From Phocaeicola sp. (lineage in GTDB: Bacteria > Bacteroidota > Bacteroidia > Bacteroidales > Bacteroidaceae): a stretch of DNA of 32,921 nt. The notes beneath the pieces are model-generated. The model did not search any database, was not told the origin of the DNA, and saw only the letters and a program-made list of their open reading frames with translations. Position numbers and translations under genes: made by a program. Within the stretch, counting starts at the first letter, position 1. Each line of letters begins with the position of its first letter. The DNA is taken from NCBI GenBank assembly GCA_022764505.1, contig JALEQJ010000065.1, forward strand, positions 1 to 32,921. Direction: 5' to 3'. Below, in pieces: positions 1 to 7,585 of this stretch.

Positions 1-67
1 ACAGCGATTATCCTTGTTTTGAAGGCTAAAGTGACGTATTGTCTGACGTTCTCTTGAAACCTATTTG

Positions 68-141
68 TGGACCAGCCTGGGCTTGAACCAGGGACCTCCA
101 GATTATGAGTCTGTTGCTCTAACCAACTGAGCTACAAGTCC
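68..141 (-). tRNA. tRNA-Met (anticodon CAT), 74 nt
   Basis: Read on the minus strand this folds as a tRNA. It has a D-arm with GCTCAGTTGGTTAGAGC, an anticodon loop CTCATAA giving CAT, and a T-arm with GGTTCAAGCCC. The acceptor strands GGACTTG and CTGGTCC pair with one T-T mismatch and one G-T wobble. The discriminator is A and no CCA is encoded. CAT could also mark a lysidine-modified tRNA-Ile2, but the body resembles the elongator tRNA-Met of Bacteroidales as I remember it. It lies downstream of the CRISPR array on the same strand but has its own promoter. Confidence 0.9.
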
Positions 142-162
142 AAAATCAGTATTCCTGATTTT
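142..162 (-). other. Hairpin in the 5' leader of the tRNA-Met precursor
   Basis: AAAATCAG (142-149) and CTGATTTT (155-162) form an 8-bp stem with a 5-base loop. The stem touches the first base of the tRNA on the minus strand and lies downstream of the predicted promoter, so it would be in the trimmed 5' leader. It could also serve as a weak stop for transcripts arriving from the CRISPR array, but its run of T is part of the stem. Confidence 0.4.
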
Positions 163-170
163 TCTGTGTG

Positions 171-201
171 CAAAGATATATGCTCTACTCAGAATATGCA
201 A
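171..201 (-). promoter_or_regulatory. Promoter of tRNA-Met
   Basis: On the minus strand, TTG (201-199), exactly 20 bases, then TATCTTTG (178-171). This matches the Bacteroidetes sigma-ABfr pattern TTG-N19/20-TAnnTTTG. Transcription would start near 165, about 24 bases before the tRNA. Confidence 0.7.
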
Positions 202-405
202 GCTTTTTGTATGAAAATTTTAGTAGAAAATGATTGATAGATTTCAGAGGCAATATAACCTTTCTCTTTTCCATTGGCTTAGGAGTTATCCTATGCTTAC
301 AGATCCCTCTTTGAATATGGGTTATAAGTCCCTCATTGGGTTTATAATATAGAATGGTGTCTGTGTCTTTTATATCTCTGCACCATTCACAGAGCAACCA
401 GAACC
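202..405. other. Array-distal flank without a recognisable gene
   Basis: About 200 AT-rich bases separate the leader-distal end of the CRISPR array from the tRNA-Met promoter. Reading frames here are short, and the longest runs straight through a CRISPR repeat. I see no degenerate repeat copy, no anti-repeat and no convincing intrinsic terminator for the array transcript. Confidence 0.5.
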
Positions 406-1475
406 ATCTACAACAGTAGAAATTAAATAGAGTCAATAGACTCTAAGCCAACGGACGAGGTTATTTTCATCTACAACAGTAGAAATTAAATAGAGTCAAT
501 AGACTGGAAAAAGGTCAAGGCTTTGATGATATACCATCTACAACAGTAGAAATTAAATAGAGTCAATAGACTGCGGAGGGCTTAACTTTTTCCGAAGTTA
601 AATCTACAACAGTAGAAATTAAATAGAGTCAATAGACAACGTCGCCCAAAGCGGAGGCACTACGAATCTACAACAGTAGAAATTAAATAGAGTCAATAGA
701 CGTTATGAATGGGAGACAAAAGCGAGAAGATCTACAACAGTAGAAATTAAATAGAGTCAATAGACTCATTACGATGAAGCCAAGACAAAAAGATCTACAA
801 CAGTAGAAATTAAATAGAGTCAATAGACTGCAGTCGCGCCGGTTACCTTTGTAGTTGAATCTACAACAGTAGAAATTAAATAGAGTCAATAGACTGGTTC
901 AGGACGTGAACCCAAAGCACATATCATCTACAACAGTAGAAATTAAATAGAGTCAATAGACACAACTGCAACAAGAAATCATCGACCGGGATCTACAACA
1001 GTAGAAATTAAATAGAGTCAATAGACTCTTACAACCTCGTAAACACTCGTTTATCTACAACAGTAGAAATTAAATAGAGTCAATAGACTACATTAGACGA
1101 GTTTAGGCACGTGTCGGATCTACAACAGTAGAAATTAAATAGAGTCAATAGACCTGTTGTTCCTCAAAGGAATCCGAAATATCTACAACAGTAGAAATTA
1201 AATAGAGTCAATAGACAAAAATACAAGTGCAATGCAAATGCAATGATCTACAACAGTAGAAATTAAATAGAGTCAATAGACTCAAGGGTTGCTTGCGCTC
1301 CGGGTGACAAATCTACAACAGTAGAAATTAAATAGAGTCAATAGACACGAAATGTCCGGGGTCTGCGAAATGGTAATCTACAACAGTAGAAATTAAATAG
1401 AGTCAATAGACACCTAGAAGACGGCATGGAACATATGCTATCTACAACAGTAGAAATTAAATAGAGTCAATAGAC
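406..1475 (-). CRISPR. Type V-A CRISPR array, 17 repeats and 16 spacers
   Basis: Seventeen 36-base repeats start at 406, 469, 536, 602, 666, 730, 793, 859, 926, 991, 1053, 1118, 1181, 1246, 1311, 1376 and 1440. All look identical. The 16 spacers are 26-31 bases. Read on the minus strand each repeat ends in AATTTCTACTGTTGTAGAT, the Cas12a crRNA handle whose TCTAC/GTAGA stem Cas12a recognises and cuts beside. This fixes transcription as right to left, the same direction as the cas genes. The newest spacers should therefore be at the high-coordinate end (1412-1439 first), next to the leader. The distal repeat (406-441) is not degenerate. Spacer targets cannot be named from the sequence alone, and no match to the rest of the window was noticed by eye. 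Confidence 0.98.
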
Positions 1476-1640
1476 TCTGTTACTGCAAAGATAGATAATA
1501 AATAGTTATATACCAATAGTTACCTATTTATTTCTTGAAACAAGAAAATACCCCCTTCTTATGATGAATTTCTCGTAAGTTGTTTGTTATAAGTTGTTTA
1601 TGTGGATTTATGTTTTCTATAAAGACCTAGGTTTGTTTGT
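1476..1640 (-). promoter_or_regulatory. CRISPR leader
   Basis: This AT-rich 165-base gap separates the cas2 stop from the first (leader-side) repeat. Besides the promoter annotated separately, it holds an inverted repeat TTTCTTG (1531-1537) and CAAGAAA (1541-1547) around a 3-base centre. It also holds two direct copies of TAAGTTGTTT at 1576-1585 and 1590-1599. Leaders guide Cas1-Cas2 integration and drive array transcription; a link between these motifs and integration is inference. Confidence 0.75.
1486..1516 (-). promoter_or_regulatory. Promoter of the CRISPR array (pre-crRNA)
   Basis: On the minus strand, TTG (1516-1514), exactly 20 bases, then TATCTTTG (1493-1486). It is the same form as the tRNA-Met promoter in this window. 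The -7 box ends 10 bases before the first repeat (1475), so the transcript would start only a few bases upstream of it. The array can therefore be transcribed independently of the cas operon. Confidence 0.72.
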
Positions 1641-1913
1641 TTAGAAATAGACGATATCTGTATCTCTGTGGATCGCATTACCATATTTTTTGAGTTTCAC
1701 AGCAGATACATCAAAGATAATGACACTATCACTACCTTCAAATTTCTTGGCAAAAAGCTCTTCTATTTTGATGATAAGATTTTCCAATATTCTATTTGTA
1801 TGGTTTACTTCGTACACGGAATATTGTAGACGGATAGCTCCATGCTTGGTGAGCATCTTAGAAAATCTGTTTCTGAGCTTATCGTTTGTTATGTCGTAAC
1901 TGATGATGAGCAT
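1641..1913 (-). CDS. cas2: CRISPR-associated endoribonuclease/adaptation protein Cas2
   Basis: Ninety residues, the normal Cas2 length. The protein opens with the first strand of a ferredoxin-like fold followed by the conserved acidic turn (MLIISYDITND, Asp7). It then has a basic helix (RNRFSKMLTKHGAIRLQYSVYE) and a second strand near SVIIFDVS. Cas2 dimers bridge two Cas1 dimers to form the spacer integrase; any nuclease activity is not needed for that. It starts 6 bases after the cas1 stop and is the last gene before the leader and array, so it is surely co-transcribed with cas1. The start is the first ATG in frame and gives the usual N-terminus. Confidence 0.95.
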   Translation of the reverse strand: MLIISYDITNDKLRNRFSKMLTKHGAIRLQYSVYEVNHTNRILENLIIKIEELFAKKFEGSDSVIIFDVSAVKLKKYGNAIHRDTDIVYF

Positions 1914-1919
1914 ATACTA

Positions 1920-2900
1920 TTAAATGAGAAAAGAAGGGTACTGTGTGGCAGACTTTCTTTGCATAAAACATCTATAATAGGTTTGTACGTATCGGAAAAC
2001 ATCATTTTTGTAAGGGATCAGCGCATCAAAGAATACCTTTTGGTAGATGAGGTTCTTTTCTCTTTTGAGCCAAAACTCTCCTTTCTTAATCTCGAAATCT
2101 TTTTCACAAAACTGTTTTCTATTGAAAGCTGTTCTTACAGATTTTTCTATGATACAGCGGAAAGGTTCCATAAGATCGCAGACCAAGGATTTTCTTTTGA
2201 ACCATAGACGATGGAAAACGCCTACATAGAGATCAAATCCATACATTCTTAAAAAGCATTCTATATAATGAAAGAGTATGGTGTACCCTATGTCCAATGT
2301 AGCGTTTATAGCATCACATTTTACTCTGGGGCGTCTTGTTTTCCAATTTTGCATTTGGAAGAAAGCTGCGAAGTAGGCTTTAGAAGCAGCTCCTTCTATT
2401 CCCATAAGCTCAGAGTATTGAGTGCAAGATGATACAAGGGGGAGCAGTGTTTGACATTTTTGAAGTGCGGAGAGGGTTTGCTCGTCTTTTTTTCGTGTCT
2501 GTTCTAATGCTAGGATTTGGTTTTGAATTTTATTCCCGATGATGACTTTGGCTATTGTCAGGTCTTCTTTATCCATTTGGTGCTGACGTTCTCTGAGCAG
2601 ATAGTTGGCTTCTGCGGAATCACTCCAGTAGAATACGGGTCTTAAATTAGGTTTCATCACGGTCAATGCTACTCCGTATTTTTTGCACTTTTCTATGAGT
2701 GGTGTGGTTACGGTTATATGTCCTACGATGAACAAGGCTAAAATTTTTTGGAAAGGAATTTTTGTGAGTGTTTTCGTTTTTTCTCCGTCTTCTGTCTTTT
2801 CTTCCAGTAACAGTTCACCATTGCTTACACGGAGATGCCTTTCTTGTATGCCATTGATTACAAAAATGGTTCGGAATTGTATGTCTTTATGTGTAAACAT
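1920..2900 (-). CDS. cas1: CRISPR-associated integrase Cas1
   Basis: 326 residues, typical of Cas1. It is the metal-dependent integrase that inserts new spacers at the leader end of the array. The N-terminal beta domain (about 1-95) is followed by the alpha-helical catalytic domain. Visible catalytic motifs are MGIEGAASKAYF with Glu169, VFHRLWFKRKSLVCDLMEPFR with His230, and the acidic pair Asp242/Glu245. The start overlaps the cas4 stop by 14 bases, pointing to translational coupling. The order cas4-cas1-cas2 is the usual adaptation module of type V-A loci. All key residues are present, so it should be active. Confidence 0.96.
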   Translation of the reverse strand: MFTHKDIQFRTIFVINGIQERHLRVSNGELLLEEKTEDGEKTKTLTKIPFQKILALFIVGHITVTTPLIEKCKKYGVALTVMKPNLRPVFYWSDSAEANYLLRERQHQMDKEDLTIAKVIIGNKIQNQILALEQTRKKDEQTLSALQKCQTLLPLVSSCTQYSELMGIEGAASKAYFAAFFQMQNWKTRRPRVKCDAINATLDIGYTILFHYIECFLRMYGFDLYVGVFHRLWFKRKSLVCDLMEPFRCIIEKSVRTAFNRKQFCEKDFEIKKGEFWLKREKNLIYQKVFFDALIPYKNDVFRYVQTYYRCFMQRKSATQYPSFLI

Positions 2901-3453
2901 TTTCTAAGTCTGTTTTGTCGCAGAGGTTGCAATAAATACAATGTTTGCATTTATTGGGATTGATAGGGATAGCCTGTTGTGGGTCGTAGTGTAGAAATTC
3001 ATTTATGAACGATTGGAATTTCTGCTCGTCTGCTGTGGTAGGGAGCGGGATAGGTTTCATCTTATTGGTAGACATCTCGTAGAAAGCTATAGTATCCACC
3101 TCGTAACCCATTTCTACAAGGCAAAAGTATTGAGCCCATAGTTGATAAATTTGTCCTTGGTAAATGGTTGATAGCTTGTACTTGCGTTCTATGAGTTTTT
3201 TCTCCTTTAGCCTATATACATCTATTTTCCCCATAATCCGAAATCGTTCCGAATAGACAGGAAGGGATAAAATTTCGTCTTTCTTTGTAGAGGACGTTTT
3301 CGTGTCTGTGGCTTCGTGTGCCAATGCACCTCGTGTTTGAGGTGCTGCGTGATACAACTCCTGCTCCGTACTCATATACACATTATGCAGGTATATAGAG
3401 TATGGGCAGAAGATGAAATCATTGAGTGTAGATATGGGAATGTAATCAATCAT
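2887..3453 (-). CDS. cas4: CRISPR-associated exonuclease Cas4
   Basis: 188 residues from the ATG at 3453. The frame is open further upstream inside cas12a, but the family N-terminus (ISTLNDFIFCPYSIYLHN) begins just after this ATG, so I use it. Cas4 is a RecB-fold nuclease with an iron-sulphur cluster that trims prespacers and selects those next to a PAM. Cluster cysteines are Cys16 and a C-terminal group CKHCIYCNLC (169, 172, 175, 178). The nuclease core shows Asp78 in GKIDVYR, Glu89-x-Lys91 in LIERKYK, and a Q-rich helix near 100-110. His46 may be the first metal ligand. The start overlaps the cas12a stop by 8 bases, so translation is probably coupled. Confidence 0.94.
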   Translation of the reverse strand: MIDYIPISTLNDFIFCPYSIYLHNVYMSTEQELYHAAPQTRGALAHEATDTKTSSTKKDEILSLPVYSERFRIMGKIDVYRLKEKKLIERKYKLSTIYQGQIYQLWAQYFCLVEMGYEVDTIAFYEMSTNKMKPIPLPTTADEQKFQSFINEFLHYDPQQAIPINPNKCKHCIYCNLCDKTDLENVYT

Positions 3454-6400
3454 TCTTATAAGGTTTCTCTTGCACGAACTTGAGCCAATCCTTATTGGTA
3501 AGCGAAGGAAGTTTGGCGGTATCCTCTTTTTCACGAATGTGGCGTATGTTCCAGAGACCTTTTAAGGCGATGTGATAAGCGCCATTGGCATCTGCATCTT
3601 TAGGTAGGCTATCACCTGCCAGTCTACTATCGTAGAACTCTCCTTGATCATTGGCTACAGGAGAGAGGATATAGTCTTCGTTTGTATCTTTTCTGCTGTT
3701 ACGCATCTGTAGTGTGAGACGTAGTATGCGTAATAGCTCTTCAAAGAACTCTTTTTCATTGATGTTCACAATAGCATCTTTTAGATTCTCTCCGTGTTCG
3801 TATGCTATGCCTTTTTTAGATAGTAAGGCAGCCATTTCTTCTGTAAGATTTACATTCCGGTAATCCCATTGGTTGTTCTTATTTTGGAATGTTTCTATCC
3901 TACTGCCGTAGGTGGCTACTGTCCACTGTGTGCGTGTACCTTCTGCTTTTGTAGTGAAGTCTGGGGAGTAATCAAAAGCGAACTCAAAGTATCCTTTTTC
4001 CTTATTGTAAGAGATGGAGCCAAATTTATTGAAGAACTTTTGTGTTTTATCTCTGCCTTCGTATCTGGTGTTAAAGAGGTTTACAAAACCGGTGGTAGGA
4101 TCTATCTTGCTGGTGTTCCATGCAGGTATGTAGAAGAGGAAGCCGTTTTGTTTACCTTTATTCGTCATACTTTGCATAGGGTAGGTAAGCTGGTATGCAT
4201 GGAGTACGCCACCTGCTTCTTCTATCTCTTTTTTCTTGAAAACGAGGTAATTTAGTTTATCTGTGAGCTGTTTTTCAAACTTCTGATACACAGATTTTTC
4301 AATCTTCTGTCTACTTCGTTTGAAGCCCATATTTAAGTCTTCCAATACTACTATAGCATTGTGTTCTATGATCCACTGTGATATTTTATGCACTACCTGA
4401 CTGAGATAACCCTCTTTGAGATCTTTTATGCCTTCTATACTCTGCCAGTTGCGACGTTCTTCATCTCGTTTCTGTTCTCTTTCGTCCAAAATCTTTTGAT
4501 AGTTCGTTTCTTGTTTTTCTGAAGAAATGCAGTTGAGACTTTCCTGTAGTACGATGTTTCCCTTGCTGTCTATGATGCAGACATAGATAAGATGTCTTTC
4601 TCCTCTGTCTATACCCATAATGTGCAGGTCTTTTTCCTCTTTGATGAGTTCACAGACTTTATCATTGAGCTTTGTGTCATTAGCACTTTTGAAATTCATC
4701 GTAATAGGTACATGAAACTGGAATTTGTCTACCGTATATCGCTTATCCTTGATCAAATCGTATGTAAACATACAATCTTTTCCCTCGCTGCGTTTTCGTT
4801 TGATAGGAAGATTGGCAGGGTGGGTAGGTTTATCCGTAGTGATACTCTTCTCGCGATAAAACATTTCTGCTCCACCACTGAGTTTGTAAACCACATCTTG
4901 CAGATTTTTTTCGTGGAAAAGCATCTTCCAGTAGAGGGTATGGAGATTGGGCGTTCCTTTGCTATAGGTAGAGAAATCTTTGTTGTAAATTTGGAAGAGA
5001 TAGAGTTTTCCCTCATCTACTAATTGATTTATATAGGCTTCGGATACGTTTCTAAACGTGATTTTATAACCTTGATTGGATACTTCTGTATAGAAATCGG
5101 CAATGGTATCGTAGGTGGAAGTATCTGAGAATTGGAAATTAAAATGTTTCCAATCCGGGTGTTTGCCGATGGATTCTTTGAAGAAATCTATTAGCTTATA
5201 AAGGTCTTGTTTGTTAAATAGCTTTCCTTCTTTGACCTTGTTATCTTTCTTAAAAGTCTTATTATTATAAATATCTAAAACTTCTTGACTTGGTTGGTAG
5301 GTGGTTTTACCTTTCTCACTTGTAATAAGATCTTTAGGCAGATTTGCATATGGATTTGGCAACTGTTTATATTCCATTTTTTCGTAGCAAGCACCTTCTG
5401 TAGGAAGTGGTTCTTTCTTAAAACTCTTATTATATTTTTTGTTCATAATGGCGAGGTAGTAGTTTCCTCCTTTTCGTAAAATAATGCCATTATAGTCCTT
5501 TTCTTTATTTCTATCCCAGCCATTGAGTAGGGTAGAGTTCCCGAAATTGAGTTTTATTTTCTCTATGGAGTAAGGTTTCTGTGTGAGATAGCCACGCACT
5601 TTATTATATAGTGGAATAATCTCTTTCAGCGTATCCCATATATAATTGAGTTCTCCGTAGAAGTGTTCGTCCCTATCGGTTTCGTTACCTGCGCCTAACA
5701 GCGGTTTGATAAACCAGAGTAACTCATTGATACTGTCTAAGAATGCTTTGATACGGGCTATAGCCTCAGTGTCTTGTCCCAGTTTCTTTTCAGTACGAAT
5801 AGAACAGAAATCCTTGTAAGTTGCATAGATGTTGTCTATCAGGTTAGAAGTATCTCTCTCTTTTTGTCCTACTGTCATAAAGTAGTTTACAATACGACTT
5901 TCTGTATTCTTCTCCTTTTCTTGCTCCGCAATACAGGCTTGCAAGTGCGCAATGCTGCAGCTGCGTTCTTTTTTTAGTACTTTGTCTCTTTTCTCTTCGT
6001 ACTTTTTATTTATCTTCTCGTCTGCTATAGGTTTGATATATTTTCTATAATGTTCTTCTCTGGCAGATTGTATTTTGCTCCAGTTTCCGAATACCTTTTG
6101 AGAAATATCTGTAAGCTGGGTATCATTAGGCAGATAGATTCGGTCTAAGTCGTACTCACAGATACTTTTCAGCAGGGTTTGTATATGAGGAAGTAAGTCC
6201 TTTATGTTTTCTGTATAGAAGCCTTGTACAGCTTTGATAAGTTCTTGATCTTCTTCAAATGTTTCCGGGAGCCAAGAGAGTTGCTCTCTATCGCTCAATA
6301 TCTGTTTGTAGAGAGGTTTAAGTAGCGGAAGTCGTTTTTCTTTATGCTGTTGGTTGTATAAATTGATGGCTTCATTGAGCCCTTTTAATTCCGTTCCATC

Positions 6401-7156
6401 TTTGAGAACTATTTTCCCTATGAGGGCATTGTATAGAGCTATCCCTTTGGAAGATAGCGTATGTAGATAGTATGCAGGAGAGAAGAACTCTTCTATTTCA
6501 GATGTTTTGAGATAGTCTTGAGACTTAAATGCAGAACGGATATTTCCGATTTCTTTTTGTAGAGGTTCTTTCAGTTCTTGGAAGATGAGAATGTTCCCTA
6601 TGAACTTTGGCAGGTTTTCGTGAATGGCACGGTAGCCGATAGCTGTAGATTTTGCCTCATTAGAGTAGATGTTTCTTCTATTTTCGTGGAACCCGGTAAA
6701 ATAAGTGGTGAAATTATTGAATTCTTTCAAGAGTAGTTGTTCCTCTTCTGTTTCTACGAAGGTTGGGAGAATACTCTTGAACAGTTCTTTATCAAAGTTG
6801 TTCTTATAATTTTCGTGCTGAGTAAAAGCAGATACAAGTTTCTTTCTTAGTTGTTCTTGTAGCTTTTCTATCTCCTCTTGTTTTTCCTTATTTCTATAGC
6901 ATTCATAGTATTTTTCTATCAATTCTCTGATCTCTTTGCCAAGTGTACTTCCTGGCAAACTTTCCAAAGTACTATCTATAAAATGCTTGTGATAATTATC
7001 TATGAGCTTCTTGGCATCACGATAATTGTTTGCTCTTTTCTTATCTTCTTGAAGATAACTTGTAACATTTTCTATTGTCTTACCTATGGGACGTAGCTCA
7101 AATCTTAAGGTCTTACTTACAGGATAGAGATGGGTAAAGGAATTAAGTTTGTTCAT
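3446..7156 (-). CDS. cas12a: CRISPR effector nuclease Cas12a (Cpf1)
   Basis: 1236 residues, within the 1200-1300 usual for Cas12a. It processes the array transcript into crRNAs and uses each to cut PAM-flanked DNA. The N-terminus (LYPVSKTLRFELRPIGKT) is the conserved start of the WED-I/REC lobe. The C-terminal half holds the split RuvC nuclease: RuvC-I MGIDRGERHLIYV with Asp850, RuvC-II VVLEDLNMGF with Glu939, RuvC-III DADANGAYHIALKG with Asp1189. Arg1152 in LQMRNS matches the Nuc-domain arginine. His815 in FHVPIT lies where the crRNA-processing histidine sits in other Cas12a proteins. FLFYIPAWNTSKIDPTTGFVN is a near-invariant family stretch. From memory the closest relatives are Porphyromonas and Prevotella enzymes such as that of P. 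crevioricanis. First gene of the cas operon; no missing key residues. Confidence 0.98.
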   Translation of the reverse strand: MNKLNSFTHLYPVSKTLRFELRPIGKTIENVTSYLQEDKKRANNYRDAKKLIDNYHKHFIDSTLESLPGSTLGKEIRELIEKYYECYRNKEKQEEIEKLQEQLRKKLVSAFTQHENYKNNFDKELFKSILPTFVETEEEQLLLKEFNNFTTYFTGFHENRRNIYSNEAKSTAIGYRAIHENLPKFIGNILIFQELKEPLQKEIGNIRSAFKSQDYLKTSEIEEFFSPAYYLHTLSSKGIALYNALIGKIVLKDGTELKGLNEAINLYNQQHKEKRLPLLKPLYKQILSDREQLSWLPETFEEDQELIKAVQGFYTENIKDLLPHIQTLLKSICEYDLDRIYLPNDTQLTDISQKVFGNWSKIQSAREEHYRKYIKPIADEKINKKYEEKRDKVLKKERSCSIAHLQACIAEQEKEKNTESRIVNYFMTVGQKERDTSNLIDNIYATYKDFCSIRTEKKLGQDTEAIARIKAFLDSINELLWFIKPLLGAGNETDRDEHFYGELNYIWDTLKEIIPLYNKVRGYLTQKPYSIEKIKLNFGNSTLLNGWDRNKEKDYNGIILRKGGNYYLAIMNKKYNKSFKKEPLPTEGACYEKMEYKQLPNPYANLPKDLITSEKGKTTYQPSQEVLDIYNNKTFKKDNKVKEGKLFNKQDLYKLIDFFKESIGKHPDWKHFNFQFSDTSTYDTIADFYTEVSNQGYKITFRNVSEAYINQLVDEGKLYLFQIYNKDFSTYSKGTPNLHTLYWKMLFHEKNLQDVVYKLSGGAEMFYREKSITTDKPTHPANLPIKRKRSEGKDCMFTYDLIKDKRYTVDKFQFHVPITMNFKSANDTKLNDKVCELIKEEKDLHIMGIDRGERHLIYVCIIDSKGNIVLQESLNCISSEKQETNYQKILDEREQKRDEERRNWQSIEGIKDLKEGYLSQVVHKISQWIIEHNAIVVLEDLNMGFKRSRQKIEKSVYQKFEKQLTDKLNYLVFKKKEIEEAGGVLHAYQLTYPMQSMTNKGKQNGFLFYIPAWNTSKIDPTTGFVNLFNTRYEGRDKTQKFFNKFGSISYNKEKGYFEFAFDYSPDFTTKAEGTRTQWTVATYGSRIETFQNKNNQWDYRNVNLTEEMAALLSKKGIAYEHGENLKDAIVNINEKEFFEELLRILRLTLQMRNSRKDTNEDYILSPVANDQGEFYDSRLAGDSLPKDADANGAYHIALKGLWNIRHIREKEDTAKLPSLTNKDWLKFVQEKPYKND

Positions 7157-7182
7157 CTGTTTCGTTTTAAGGGTTTATTTCT

Positions 7183-7190
7183 CAAATATA
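7183..7190 (-). promoter_or_regulatory. Probable -7 box of the cas12a-cas4-cas1-cas2 operon
   Basis: TATATTTG on the minus strand (7190-7183) fits TAnnTTTG. Twenty bases upstream the -33 position reads TTT instead of TTG, so this may be a weaker promoter than that of the array. It leaves a 5' leader of about 20 bases before the cas12a ATG at 7156. Confidence 0.45.
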
Positions 7191-7360
7191 CAAAAAAATA
7201 CTTATACGAAAAATAAAAGTGAAAAATATTTATAGAATTTGAAGTGTGATTTTCCCTTCTTCTTTCTTTTCTACCTATACTCTTCTATATTCAACTTACG
7301 AAAACAAGCAGTTCTTTTTTGTACGTTCTTCTTCCTTTTTATATGGTTATAAACTATAGT

Positions 7361-7452
7361 TGATACGGAGCATATCTTATCGTGGTAGCAAGGCTTCTTT
7401 TCGTGATACGGAGCATACCTTATCACGATAGCGAGCATATCTTATCAGTATC
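7361..7452. repeat. Three imperfect tandem hairpin repeats
   Basis: Copy A (7361-7389) and copy B (7404-7432) share a 29-base unit with the core GATACGGAGCATATCTTATC. Copy C (7426-7452) is a shorter variant with GAGCATATCTTATC. Copy B is also an inverted repeat: CGTGATA (7402-7408) pairs with TATCACG (7421-7427), and an inner GG/CC pair extends the stem. Function unknown. The position, between a terminator and the cas promoter, fits a dispersed intergenic repeat family or a regulatory site. Confidence 0.65.
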
Positions 7453-7537
7453 TCTGCGTGAAGGTACTGTAGATAGGTTTTCTCGTAAATGAAAATAAGA
7501 CACGTTTTTGTAAAGAAGAGATTTGGAATTAACTAAA

Positions 7538-7585
7538 AACAGTAAAAGCCGGAATCTTCAGCTTTTACTGTTGATTCCGGCTTTT
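7538..7585 (-). terminator. Compound terminator with two competing stems
   Basis: Stem 1 pairs 7538-7549 with 7561-7572 (12 bp). On the minus strand it is followed by a run of T (CTGTTTTTAG). Stem 2 pairs 7544-7556 with 7573-7585 (13 bp, core GCCGGAATC). The two stems share bases 7544-7549, so they cannot both form fully. Parts of both could coexist as a pseudoknot. It lies 41 bases after the stop of the exported-protein gene and most simply ends that transcript, shielding the cas operon. Confidence 0.65.

Noticed and set aside
185-889. Minus-strand reading frames through the CRISPR array with a repeated peptide containing TLFNFYCCR
   Set aside because: The peptide is only the translation of the CRISPR repeat; the frames are chance products of the repeat sequence.
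3454-3534. Longer cas4 start inside cas12a
   Set aside because: The extra 27 residues are basic and unlike the family. The Cas4 N-terminus with its first cysteine follows the ATG at 3453.
3869-5023. Plus-strand frames of 128 and 143 residues within cas12a
   Set aside because: They are antisense to conserved Cas12a motifs and have hydrophobic, low-complexity translations typical of shadows.
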